Assembly (NCBI GenBank): GCA_946480815.1
Contig: CAMLLB010000058.1
Span: forward strand, 1 to 27,719
DNA: 27,719 bases
Source of the DNA: an uncultured Flavobacteriales bacterium
GTDB lineage: Bacteria > Bacteroidota > Bacteroidia > Flavobacteriales > Crocinitomicaceae
Direction: 5' to 3'
Made by a program: the position numbers and the translations under genes. Within the stretch, counting starts at the first letter, position 1. Each line of letters begins with the position of its first letter. Positions 1 to 7,048 of the stretch are shown here, in pieces. The notes below the pieces were generated by a model. The model saw only the letters and a program-made list of their open reading frames with translations. It was not told where the DNA came from and searched no databases.

Positions 1-1
1 G

Positions 2-88
2 CAGAGAGGAAGAGATTCGAACTCTCGATACAGTTACCCGTATACTACCTTTCCAGGGTAGCTCCTTCAACCACTCGGACACCTCTCT
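2..88 (-). tRNA. tRNA-Ser (anticodon GGA)
   Basis: Read on the minus strand this folds as a class II (long variable arm) tRNA. The acceptor stem AGAGAGG pairs with CCTCTCT, the D-arm begins TCCGAG, the anticodon loop CTGGAAA is closed by a TACC/GGTA stem, a variable arm of about 17 nt follows, and the T-arm has the loop TTCGAAT. The anticodon is GGA, so it reads UCC/UCU serine codons. Base 2 is the discriminator G. Base 1 would be the first C of an encoded or added CCA, but the window ends there. Confidence 0.96.
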
Positions 89-112
89 GTATCTTTTATG
101 GAGCGTAACGTT

Positions 113-159
113 GGTAGCTCCTCCATCCTCCCGATAGTTATCGGGACGGACACCTCTCT
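113..159 (-). repeat. Broken partial copy of the tRNA-Ser 5' part containing a perfect hairpin
   Basis: On the + strand, 113-122 (GGTAGCTCCT) repeats 57-66, and 147-159 (CGGACACCTCTCT) repeats 76-88, i.e. the two ends of the 5' half of the neighbouring tRNA-Ser. Between them, the D-loop region is replaced by a sequence holding TCCCGATA-GT-TATCGGGA (129-146), a hairpin with an 8-bp stem. No anticodon loop, T-arm or 3' acceptor strand follows, so it is not a functional tRNA. It lies just upstream of the tRNA and would be in its transcript leader if the promoter is at about 209-216. Confidence 0.7.
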
Positions 160-208
160 ATTTTCTTTTGAAAACCAATTTTGCAATGGATCTTTCAATT
201 GTGGAGTG

Positions 209-216
209 CAAAAATA
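209..216 (-). promoter_or_regulatory. Possible -7 box for tRNA-Ser
   Basis: The minus strand reads TATTTTTG, a full match to the Bacteroidota -7 consensus TAnnTTTG. It is the best candidate promoter between the tRNA and the divergent gene at 402. A start here would transcribe the broken tRNA copy before the intact tRNA. No well-spaced -33 TTG was found. Apart from this and the tRNA copy, I see nothing in 160-401. Confidence 0.3.
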
Positions 217-401
217 CACTTTTTCTTCAATTCATCATTACTTAATCAAATGAATATCTTCCGATCTTAAAGAAACTCTCAATTGCCCTATGTTTTTTTA
301 TCAATGTACACATGTTATTTAATAACCATCTGCTGCGAAAAATCAAAAGCAGAATAATCAAAGATGTTGCGTACATTCGAATTATTATAACAGAATAGTC
401 C

Positions 402-1124
402 ATGTTTATACATCAGGGAAAAAGAAGAACAGCAAAACATAATTTGCAGATTGCTTCTCTGCTTTCTTTTGTGGCCGGAATAGTCAATGTAGCGGGATTC
501 CTTGCCGTTGCAAAATTGACTACCAATGTGACCGGTCATTTTGCCTTTTTTGTAGATGAAATGTTTAAGTTGAATTTTTGGAATGGTTTTATTTATTTCT
601 TTTATATCTTCTTCTTTTTCCTGGGATCGTTTTTTTCCAGCTTCCTGGTAGAAGTAATTTCCAGGAAAAACGAAAACTACGTCTACATTATTCCTACATC
701 CATCGAGTGCCTGATTTTAGGATCCATTGCATTCCTGGGCAATCATTTGATGCATGGAAATCCCGATGTGATTGCTTTCAGTTTACTCTTTGCAATGGGT
801 CTGCAAAACTCTCTGGTTACACGAATTTCCAATGCTACGGTCAGAACCACACACCTAACGGGACTCTTTACCGATCTGGGGATAGAACTTTCTCAATTGT
901 TTTTCTACAAGGAAGCTGAAACAAGAAAAAAACTCCTTGCCTCTATAAAACTGAGACTAACGATCATTAGTTTCTTTTTCATTGGCGGAATAGTTGGTGG
1001 AATCTTTTATTTGAAAATTGGACTGTACGTTTTGCTGATTGGTTCTGTTTCGTTGGTTCTTGGTATCATCTACGACAATATCAAACTTAAGATCAAATTA
1101 CTTCAGAGGAAGTACCGCCATTAA
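402..1124 (+). CDS. YoaK/DUF1275 family membrane protein
   Basis: This is a 240-aa polytopic inner-membrane protein. About six hydrophobic segments are visible, starting with LLSFVAGIVNVAGFLAVAKL near residue 20. The signature of the YoaK/DUF1275 family is present: TNVTGHFA in the first third and RTTHLTGLFTDLG near residue 150. The length is normal for the family. The family has no established biochemical activity; members are annotated only as small conserved membrane proteins. ATG 402 follows no Shine-Dalgarno sequence, as usual in this phylum. It stands alone: the next gene begins 105 bases downstream after an AT-rich inverted repeat (1159-1184). Confidence 0.9.
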   Translation: MFIHQGKRRTAKHNLQIASLLSFVAGIVNVAGFLAVAKLTTNVTGHFAFFVDEMFKLNFWNGFIYFFYIFFFFLGSFFSSFLVEVISRKNENYVYIIPTSIECLILGSIAFLGNHLMHGNPDVIAFSLLFAMGLQNSLVTRISNATVRTTHLTGLFTDLGIELSQLFFYKEAETRKKLLASIKLRLTIISFFFIGGIVGGIFYLKIGLYVLLIGSVSLVLGIIYDNIKLKIKLLQRKYRH

Positions 1125-1158
1125 ATATGTTTTCCCTTTGGTAAAAGTCCCCGGTTGT

Positions 1159-1184
1159 AATTGATTTTAAAAATCAAATCAATT
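1159..1184. repeat. AT-rich inverted repeat after the DUF1275 gene
   Basis: AATTGATT (1159-1166) pairs with AATCAATT (1177-1184) across a 10-base loop. It could be a weak transcription end for the upstream gene, but there is no GC in the stem and no clean T-run, so this is uncertain. Confidence 0.3.
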
Positions 1185-1229
1185 ATTTAAAAATAGTGTT
1201 ACTTTTAGTACGCATTAACCGCTATTCTT

Positions 1230-1589
1230 ATGACTGATCAGGAAACTATCGTTTATCCCTACGAATGTAATTTCACATTGGCAGACGACGCTGCTGCTAA
1301 TTTTCAAGTGGAGATCATTTCTTCTGCCACTACAGCAACAACTATTATTTCCACTCCCACTTCCGATTTTCCTCCATTGATTGACAATGGTTCTCAAGGT
1401 TTGGGTAACGGAAGTTCCTTACGTGGAACAACCTATATCGCCTCAACCATAACTTGTCCGGCTGGTGAAGTGGAACAAATAGAAGTCAATTTCAAAGTGA
1501 ACGGAACGGTGGTTGTAAGCCACAAAAACCCGACTGCTGTTCAAGACCGGCCTCAGGTAACGATCCAAATCAAATTCCTGGCACCATGA
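1230..1589 (+). CDS. Hypothetical 119-aa protein, coupled to the downstream outer-membrane protein gene
   Basis: I do not recognise this family. The product is 119 aa, without a signal peptide or membrane span. It is rich in Thr, Val, Ile and Asn, with alternating hydrophobic residues that suggest an all-beta fold (for example QIEVNFKVNGTVVVSHKNP near residue 85). Its stop codon shares the sequence ATGA with the start of the next gene (ATG 1586, TGA 1587-1589), so translation of the two is probably coupled and they likely act together. The reading frame is open throughout and codon use resembles that of neighbouring genes, so I take it as real. An acidic N-terminus (DQE, DDAA) precedes the beta-like region. 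Confidence 0.75.
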   Translation: MTDQETIVYPYECNFTLADDAAANFQVEIISSATTATTIISTPTSDFPPLIDNGSQGLGNGSSLRGTTYIASTITCPAGEVEQIEVNFKVNGTVVVSHKNPTAVQDRPQVTIQIKFLAP

Positions 1590-2911
1590 GAACGCTCGTC
1601 TTTTTACTTATTTCCGGATTTGCAAGCTTCACATTTGCGCAGGATGATTCCCAGGAAAAGCTGCAGCGATTAACGGCTCCCACATCACCCGCATCTGCCA
1701 TTACCGGGATGCAGCCGACCACTGTTTTGACCCCCAAGACGTTCAATGCGCTGGAAACCGCATTGTACAATAATTTTACGGATGCAGGAAGCATTGTGAT
1801 CCCAAAAGACCTGGCTATTGAGTTCACTCCGTACTGGTCGAAAAATCCGCACATCAGCCTCAGCGAATACTTGTATCCTACTGCCTGGCAATCCTTTTTG
1901 CGAAATGCCTCCTTCTCCGTTTCGTCTTCACAAAGCTTTTTGCTTGGCGACAGTAGCAAATCCAATGCACTTGGTTTCGGGGCCAGGACTTCCATTTACT
2001 TCGGAGGTAAAAATGACCGGGATACCATTGAAAATTACCGGAAGCAATTGAGATCTGCCGACGTGCTTGAAGGGAAATTCGCTATTATCCGGATGCGGGC
2101 ACTCAATGATACGGCTGTCAAATCCATTACTACTTTTATGCAAGCCATCGGGCAACCTTTGAAAAAGGCCATCGAGGATCTCGCATTTTTTGATTCATCT
2201 GCGGAAGTGAGCCAATTCATAAAAAACTTTTGCTCGGACACACTGGAACTTCCCAAATTGACAGCAAGCAATCACGACGATTTCAGTAATGCTGTTGCAG
2301 GTCTGTTTCGTAAGCACATCCTGGCTGACCAGGTATATGCTCATTTTAAAAAATACCTGCTCAACCGGCAAGGTTTTTCATTGGACTTCGCACTTGCAAG
2401 TTTGCTCAACTTCCCAACGAATAATTTCGAATTTTCGTATGCTCCGAAAAATGCACTTTGGATCACCCCTACGTATCGTTTTTTCGCCAATGAGAATCAC
2501 GTGTTGAAAGCAATGGCTGTTTACCGCTACGAATGGTATAATATTGATTACTATAAACTCTATTTCCCGGGTTCTACTGTTTTCCAAAACAACCACGATT
2601 ATGGGTTTTCACTGGCTGCAGAGTTCAAAAAATGTTCTGTACAAGCCGAATTGGTGGGACGAAGCAGCAGTACGGAAATTCCATTGGGAACAGACGCAGC
2701 AGGAAATAAGATTTATACCAAAAAACGAAGCAACGACTTACAGTACTTACTGGTGGTCAATTACAGACTGACAGACCAGGCAATTTTGACTTTCAATTTC
2801 GGGAATCAGTTCAACCCGGTCATGAACCCAACAAGAACCCTGGTTTCAACACTTTCAGTCAATTTTGGTTTCGGTGTCCCGAAGAAATCGTCTCTTGACC
2901 TGACAAAGTAA
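1586..2911 (+). CDS. Predicted outer-membrane or secreted protein, uncharacterised Bacteroidota family
   Basis: This 441-aa protein has a clear Sec signal peptide (MRTLVFLLISGFASFTFAQ, cleavage near residue 19). After it come a Ser/Pro/Thr-rich stretch (TAPTSPASAITGMQPTTV), the segment IPKDLAIEFTPYWSKN near residue 72, a helical middle part (about 150-270), and a C-terminal half full of alternating aromatic/hydrophobic strands (LLVVNYRLTDQAILTFNFGN, TLSVNFGFGV) typical of a beta-barrel. From memory, the SPA..-PTTV-..IPKDLAIEF-PYW pattern recurs in unnamed Bacteroidota outer-membrane proteins, but this was not searched. It starts inside the stop codon of the 119-aa gene. It ends 26 bases before the convergent asparaginase gene, with no obvious terminator between. 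Function unknown. Confidence 0.85.
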   Translation: MRTLVFLLISGFASFTFAQDDSQEKLQRLTAPTSPASAITGMQPTTVLTPKTFNALETALYNNFTDAGSIVIPKDLAIEFTPYWSKNPHISLSEYLYPTAWQSFLRNASFSVSSSQSFLLGDSSKSNALGFGARTSIYFGGKNDRDTIENYRKQLRSADVLEGKFAIIRMRALNDTAVKSITTFMQAIGQPLKKAIEDLAFFDSSAEVSQFIKNFCSDTLELPKLTASNHDDFSNAVAGLFRKHILADQVYAHFKKYLLNRQGFSLDFALASLLNFPTNNFEFSYAPKNALWITPTYRFFANENHVLKAMAVYRYEWYNIDYYKLYFPGSTVFQNNHDYGFSLAAEFKKCSVQAELVGRSSSTEIPLGTDAAGNKIYTKKRSNDLQYLLVVNYRLTDQAILTFNFGNQFNPVMNPTRTLVSTLSVNFGFGVPKKSSLDLTK

Positions 2912-2937
2912 GGAATTGATTTGTGATCCCGGTGGTC

Positions 2938-3966
2938 TTAAATGGTCACTTCCCCGCAAATGCTTTGCTTCAAAATAGCTTTGGCAGCTTCCGTATCTCC
3001 ATTGCTTTTGCCCAAGGCGTACATGGTTTTCGTTACTGCAGCTTCAGTTGTAAGATCGAAACCCGAAATCACGCCATTTTTTTCGAAGAAGGAACTGGTC
3101 TCGTATTTCCCCTGCTCAACTCTTCCTGTGGAGCATTGTGTGATGTTCAAAACAATTCCGCCTGCCAGAAGATAAGCCAGCAACAGTTCGTGGAATTTGG
3201 AATCGGAAGGAGCATTTCCCGAACCGTAGGTTTCCAGGATAATTGCTTTGGTTTTAGTGACATCGAACAACGATTCGTAGATGTTCCAATTGATTCCGGG
3301 GAAGAATTTGATCAATGCTACGGAAGGATCAAATGCAGTAAACAATTCCAACTCTTTTGAGGATGAAACGGTTTCTCCCGTATAATCAATATGAACTCCG
3401 GCAACAGCCAATGGTCGCAAATTGGGTGAACGAAATGCTTCAAAAGCGGAAGCGGAAATTTTCGACGTGCGATTTCCACGGTATAACGAGTATTCAAAAT
3501 AGATCGCTACTTCCTGGATGCGTGGAATTCCATTCTTGTTTTTCGCCGCTGCAATTTCAATTGCCGTAATCAGGTTTTCCTTTCCATCTGTACGAATGGT
3601 TCCGATAGGCAGTTGCGACCCGGTGAAAATGACGGGTTTTTTCAAGCCCTGAAGCATGAAACTCAAAGCAGAAGCCGAGAATGCCATCGTATCCGAACCA
3701 TGCAGAATGACAAAACCATCAAATTCATTGTATTTATTGTAGACCAATTCAGCCATTTCCTTCCACCAGGCAGGATTCATTTCGGAAGAATCGATCGGAT
3801 GTGGAAACGCGTGTGTTGTCAAGTCAACATTCAAACGGGCCAGTTCCGGGATATGCTTGTATACATCACCAAAGTCAAAGGCAGTCAGTGAACCGGTTAA
3901 TGGATCATTCACCATTCCAATAGTTCCTCCGGTATAAATTACCAATACTTGCGGTGTTGTGCTCAT
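2938..3966 (-). CDS. ansA: Type I (cytoplasmic) L-asparaginase
   Basis: Hydrolyses L-asparagine to aspartate and ammonia. The product is 342 aa with no signal peptide, as expected for the cytosolic type. The first catalytic motif YTGGTIGM lies at residues 11-18 (nucleophile Thr12). The second, HGSDTMAFSASAL, is at about 89-101; it carries Ser where most family members have Thr beside the catalytic Asp92. FTGSQLPIGTIRTDGKENL follows and is typical of type I enzymes. I chose ATG 3966 because the family starts only a few residues before the TGGTIG strand. An in-frame ATG at 3996 would add ten unconserved residues, and a GAACTTTG box (3987-3994) fits a promoter for the shorter form. It is convergent with the 441-aa gene. 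Confidence 0.95.
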   Translation of the reverse strand: MSTTPQVLVIYTGGTIGMVNDPLTGSLTAFDFGDVYKHIPELARLNVDLTTHAFPHPIDSSEMNPAWWKEMAELVYNKYNEFDGFVILHGSDTMAFSASALSFMLQGLKKPVIFTGSQLPIGTIRTDGKENLITAIEIAAAKNKNGIPRIQEVAIYFEYSLYRGNRTSKISASAFEAFRSPNLRPLAVAGVHIDYTGETVSSSKELELFTAFDPSVALIKFFPGINWNIYESLFDVTKTKAIILETYGSGNAPSDSKFHELLLAYLLAGGIVLNITQCSTGRVEQGKYETSSFFEKNGVISGFDLTTEAAVTKTMYALGKSNGDTEAAKAILKQSICGEVTI

Positions 3967-4004
3967 ACTTCTCGAATTAGTCCGGACAAAGTTCACTGAA
4001 AATA

Positions 4005-4033
4005 CCGAAAAAGCAAGTTCCGGGGAAGAACTT
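4005..4033 (-). terminator. Probable terminator after the transglutaminase-like gene
   Basis: On the minus strand AAGTTC pairs with GAACTT across a 7-base loop, followed by GCTTTTTCGG. It lies between the end of the transglutaminase-like gene (4036) and the asparaginase start. The stem is only 6 bp, so strength is uncertain. Confidence 0.45.
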
Positions 4034-4035
4034 TA

Positions 4036-5196
4036 TTATTCAGGATTACTCTTAGCTGATTCCGGCACTTTCCAAAATGCGTTCGGATTGTTGGTTATAT
4101 AATTGGTCATCGTGGTATTGTGTTTTTTGTCGGTATGTTCCGACTTCTGTGGAGTTTGATTGATCCCATCCAAAGGCAGTAATTCAACATATACCGTATT
4201 TTTTCCCGGAGATTTCGTTTCATAATCATATTCGCTTGAAACAGGACATTCCAAACGATACAGGTTTTTAGCCATATAAAAATGTAAGTACTCTTCCAGC
4301 CATACAAACGATTCATTGTTCCAATTCGCATCCGGGTTCAGGATCAGGGTCCGGCCGTCAATCAATCGCTGTCTCACTTCTTCAATGCTCAGCAACGTGC
4401 CCTTTTCATCCATGACATAGGCGTTATTGGTCGGATCCATGTACACCCATTTTTTCAGCCATTCCGAATAAACCATATTGATGACATGGCAATCGTCAAA
4501 TTCCAGTTCTTTGGGCATACAGGTAACATAACGTGATTTGAATCCCAGCGCCAGGTAACATTCGTTCAATGCAATGGCTAACCCACGACAGTTTAATCCA
4601 CGTGATCCGTCACTGCAGGCCATGATCAGGTCATCTGCATTTTTTTTCTCCGGATTACCATGCTGTCCGTCGTGTGCTACTTTGTTGTGAATCCAATGCA
4701 TCAGGTTAATGATCTGATTGATCTCACCTGCTTTTCCCGCGATAGAATCCAGGTTATATTTTTTTCGCAATGCCTGCAAATGGGTATTGCCCGAATCCTG
4801 GTAAGTGAATTGTGGAAAGGTTCTCATGTCGGAAGGATTGTACTTTGCCGCTTTTTTCAATTTCCCGATATGATCCGGGATCTCCTGGTACCTGACACGA
4901 GTCCAGCAGGTATCTTTATGTTGGTAGATTACCAGGAAATCACATACCGGGTGTTTTTTGTCAACCTTGATAAAGATGGAATCGACATCCGTGATAAATT
5001 GGATTTTTTCATCCCAAACTACCGTGCTGTCGGGTTTTAATTGCGGTGCAATGCTCCATGTTCGTACAGTAATCGCAGGATCACTCGGGAATTTCATTCG
5101 AAAAGATTCCACATTGGTATGAAGTACTTTTAGCTTTTTCTGTCCGAATACGGATGCAGCCAGAAGGAGGATAAAGATCGTTAAAAGGGTGCGCAT
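4036..5196 (-). CDS. Secreted transglutaminase-like (papain-fold) protein
   Basis: The product is 386 aa with a signal peptide (MRTLLTIFILLLAASVFGQ), so it is probably periplasmic or exported. A transglutaminase-like core is visible: Cys203 in GLNCRGLAIALNECY, His237 in DDCHVINMVYSEW and Asp254 in WVYMDPTNNAY, the standard Cys-His-Asp triad in the right order and spacing. Proteins of this superfamily in bacteria are mostly peptidases or amide-bond enzymes; the substrate cannot be told here. The N-terminal 150 residues look beta-rich and unassigned. ATG 5196 is preferred over 5244 because the signal peptide begins there, and a near-match promoter box (TATCTTCG, 5215-5222) would lie upstream. 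The neighbours give no functional hint. Confidence 0.88.
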   Translation of the reverse strand: MRTLLTIFILLLAASVFGQKKLKVLHTNVESFRMKFPSDPAITVRTWSIAPQLKPDSTVVWDEKIQFITDVDSIFIKVDKKHPVCDFLVIYQHKDTCWTRVRYQEIPDHIGKLKKAAKYNPSDMRTFPQFTYQDSGNTHLQALRKKYNLDSIAGKAGEINQIINLMHWIHNKVAHDGQHGNPEKKNADDLIMACSDGSRGLNCRGLAIALNECYLALGFKSRYVTCMPKELEFDDCHVINMVYSEWLKKWVYMDPTNNAYVMDEKGTLLSIEEVRQRLIDGRTLILNPDANWNNESFVWLEEYLHFYMAKNLYRLECPVSSEYDYETKSPGKNTVYVELLPLDGINQTPQKSEHTDKKHNTTMTNYITNNPNAFWKVPESAKSNPE

Positions 5197-5262
5197 AGCT
5201 ATGGAGTTAGGATTCGAAGATAGAATCTTTTTCCATAAAAACAATTGCAGAATTGGGACGCG

Positions 5263-6030
5263 TTAAGGATGAAACAGGTTCAGCGCATTTTTCGATGTTA
5301 GCTCCGCCAAATAATTCAAAGGTAAGTCCAAAATTTCAGCGATCTTTTCAGCGGTGTGAACCACATAGGCACTTTCGTTCCGTTTCCCGCGGAACGGTGT
5401 TGGTGCCAGGTATGGTGCATCTGTTTCCAACAAGAGTTTTTCCAGTGGAATCTGTTTCAATGTCTCCGGCAAATCGGATTTTTTGTAGGTCACTACTCCA
5501 CCGATCCCGAACAGAAACCCTTTGTAATCCAGGATTTTCTTCACGTCTTGTTCATTTCCCGTAAAACAGTGAAAGATCCCTTTTAATCGTTCATCATTTT
5601 CCTGGTCCAGGACTTCATAGATCTCCGGAAAAGAATCACGCGCATGGATCACGATCGGGATTTGCAATTCCTTTGCCCAGTTGATCTGTGTTCTGAAAGC
5701 TTCTTTTTGCTCTGTCACAAAGGTTTTGTCCCAATACAGATCGATCCCGATCTCACCAATAGCCACATAAGGTCGTTTTTCCAACAGGAGCCTCATCCTT
5801 GCCAATACCAATTCCCAATTGGCATCCACAGAGCATGGGTGAAGTCCCATCATGGCGAAGCAATTTTCAGGAAACTGTTTTTCCAGGGCATGCATTCCTT
5901 CCACCGAATTCAAATCGATATTGGGCATATACATGCGCTCAACTCCGGCTGCAATAGCACGTTGGACCATCTCTGAACGGTCTTCGTTGAATTGTTCGGA
6001 GTAAAGATGTGTGTGAGTGTCTATAAACAT
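5263..6030 (-). CDS. tatD: TatD family metal-dependent hydrolase (DNase)
   Basis: A 255-aa TIM-barrel hydrolase of the TatD/YcfH family. Metal ligands are all visible: His6 and His8 in FIDTHTHLY, Glu93 in AIGEIGIDLYWD, His129 in PIVIHARDSF, His154 in GIFHCFTG and Asp204 in LLLETDAPYLAP. Known members have 3'-5' exonuclease or deoxyribonuclease activity linked to DNA repair or turnover; other substrates have been proposed. Length and start fit the family exactly. It lies 86 bases downstream of the bacilliredoxin gene on the same strand, separated by a strong hairpin, so co-transcription is doubtful. Confidence 0.95.
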   Translation of the reverse strand: MFIDTHTHLYSEQFNEDRSEMVQRAIAAGVERMYMPNIDLNSVEGMHALEKQFPENCFAMMGLHPCSVDANWELVLARMRLLLEKRPYVAIGEIGIDLYWDKTFVTEQKEAFRTQINWAKELQIPIVIHARDSFPEIYEVLDQENDERLKGIFHCFTGNEQDVKKILDYKGFLFGIGGVVTYKKSDLPETLKQIPLEKLLLETDAPYLAPTPFRGKRNESAYVVHTAEKIAEILDLPLNYLAELTSKNALNLFHP

Positions 6031-6062
6031 AATGAACCGCTTCGCTCTTAGACTAAAGACAA

Positions 6063-6092
6063 AAGACCAGAGACAAATCTGTCTTTGGTCTT
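6063..6092. repeat. Hairpin built from AGAC/GTCTT words
   Basis: AAGACCAGAGACA (6063-6075) pairs with TGTCTTTGGTCTT (6080-6092), 13 bp including one G-T pair and a 4-base loop. Flanking sequence (6049-6115) repeats the words AGACTAAAGAC and GTCTTTAAGTCTT, giving further pairing. It sits between brxA-like and tatD and may end transcription of the former. Confidence 0.6.
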
Positions 6093-6116
6093 CAGTCTGA
6101 TGTCTTTAAGTCTTAA

Positions 6117-6533
6117 TTAACAAAATTCCTCGTAGGCTGCTTCTAAGTTCTCAGCGATCATAGCTGCAGTAACTCCTTCGATATTGTGTCTTTCTAAGAA
6201 ATGAACCAATTTTCCGTCCTTAAACAACGCCACTGACGGAGAAGATGGAGGGAATGGTAAAAAGTACTTACGTGCCTGTTGCGTTGCCTCTGTATCAACA
6301 CCTGCAAAAACAGTCAATAAATGATCCGGTTTTTTGCTGGTATGTTCCAAAGACATTTTCACACCTGGTCTTAAGTTTCCTGCCGCACATCCGCAAACAG
6401 AGTTTACAACTACAAGGGCAACACCTTTGCTGGTTGGAATAGTTGCATCTACTTCTGATGCCGATACGAGTTGTTGAAAGCCCACACGTGTAAGGTCTTC
6501 CTTCATTGGTTGTACAAGTTCTGGTGGGTACAT
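6117..6533 (-). CDS. BrxA/BrxB family bacilliredoxin
   Basis: A 138-aa thioredoxin-fold protein of the YphP/YqiW (DUF1094) family. The family signature CGC is at residues 47-49 (VVNSVCGCAAGNLRPG), followed by KPDHLLTVFAGVDTEAT and the cis-Pro region FPPSSPSVALFKDGKL. In Firmicutes these proteins remove bacillithiol from protein cysteines; in Bacteroidota they are common thiol-disulfide oxidoreductases. A further Cys is the very last residue (138). I start at ATG 6533 (MYPPELVQPM), where family homology begins; the longer open frame to 6725 would read through a repeat element and a promoter box (6554-6561) and is not coding. Confidence 0.94.
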   Translation of the reverse strand: MYPPELVQPMKEDLTRVGFQQLVSASEVDATIPTSKGVALVVVNSVCGCAAGNLRPGVKMSLEHTSKKPDHLLTVFAGVDTEATQQARKYFLPFPPSSPSVALFKDGKLVHFLERHNIEGVTAAMIAENLEAAYEEFC

Positions 6534-6553
6534 AATCTTTAAATTTGTTGTTG

Positions 6554-6561
6554 CAAAGTTA
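6554..6561 (-). promoter_or_regulatory. -7 box of the bacilliredoxin gene
   Basis: The minus strand reads TAACTTTG, a full TAnnTTTG match, 20 bases upstream of ATG 6533. It supports the short start over the long open frame. Confidence 0.5.
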
Positions 6562-6647
6562 CGGATTCTATTACTTTGTTTCTTCAAATAGGGAAATTCA
6601 TTTATGAAATATTTAGATTTTGTTGAGCCCCAATAAATCATAAAGCC

Positions 6648-6675
6648 CTCCCCCTCTGTCCCCCTCCAAAAGGGG
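6648..6675 (+). repeat. Dispersed CCCCCTCC element, copy 1
   Basis: This stretch contains TCCCCCTCCAAAAGGGGG, able to fold on itself. By hand alignment 23 of 28 bases match the reverse complement of 17844-17871. It lies between the bacilliredoxin promoter and the divergent small gene at 6764. C-rich elements of this kind are frequent in Bacteroidota intergenic DNA (from memory, not searched). Confidence 0.55.
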
Positions 6676-6763
6676 GAAGTAACAAAAATTGAATTTTTTT
6701 CAGGGAAATCGGAACTTATCAACAAATTATTTATTTACTTTGTCGCAATAAAAACAAGAAAAG

Positions 6764-6943
6764 ATGAATAATTTTTGGTGGACACTCGGAAAAATCCTAA
6801 ACGGTGCATGGTTCTATGATAACATCGGTGACATTGCAAACTGGACGTTCATCTTCCTTGGAGCTTTTGGTATGCTTTACTGGTTGAACTGGCAGCGTAA
6901 GTTCAATGAGCAAGCGGAAAAGGATCCGAATCAGATCAAGTAA
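6764..6943 (+). CDS. 59-aa single-span membrane protein (DUF6341-like)
   Basis: A short gene with a clean ATG and TAA encoding 59 aa. It starts MNNFWWTLGKILNGAWFYDN, then has one hydrophobic span (WTFIFLGAFGMLYWLNW, residues 27-43), then a charged tail (QRKFNEQAEKDPNQIK). The layout of Trp-rich amphipathic N-terminus, one span and charged K-F-N tail resembles the small Flavobacteriales proteins grouped as DUF6341, in which a ...YWMKQLKIFN segment ends the span. This likeness is from memory. Function unknown. Isolated gene; a strong palindromic terminator follows 15 bases after the stop. A degenerate box (TACTTTG, 6736-6742) lies about 20 bases upstream. Confidence 0.82.
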   Translation: MNNFWWTLGKILNGAWFYDNIGDIANWTFIFLGAFGMLYWLNWQRKFNEQAEKDPNQIK

Positions 6944-6957
6944 TTATTTGCTAAATA

Positions 6958-7001
6958 ATAAAAAAGTAGGGGTGCGATTAATCGCACCCCTACTTTTTTA
7001 T
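6958..7001 (+). terminator. Perfect 44-base palindrome, probable terminator
   Basis: The sequence from 6958 to 7001 is its own reverse complement, with a core of AGTAGGGGTGCGATT joined to AATCGCACCCCTACT and A/T runs at both ends. As RNA it gives a long GC-rich hairpin followed by U6 on the + strand, so it should stop transcription after the 59-aa gene; the symmetric A-run makes it able to work on both strands. It belongs to the GTAGGGGCG family seen at 7723 and 12760. Confidence 0.75.
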
Positions 7002-7048
7002 GGCTATTAAGGATCACATCCCTACAAAATTGTTATTACATTTAAATC

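Noticed and set aside
402..919. Second + strand frame (578-919) inside the DUF1275 gene
   Set aside because: It lies fully inside a recognisable membrane-protein gene in another frame and shows no domain of its own.
6534..6725. N-terminal extension of the bacilliredoxin frame
   Set aside because: It would translate a C-rich repeat and the promoter box; homology starts exactly at MYPPELVQPM (ATG 6533).
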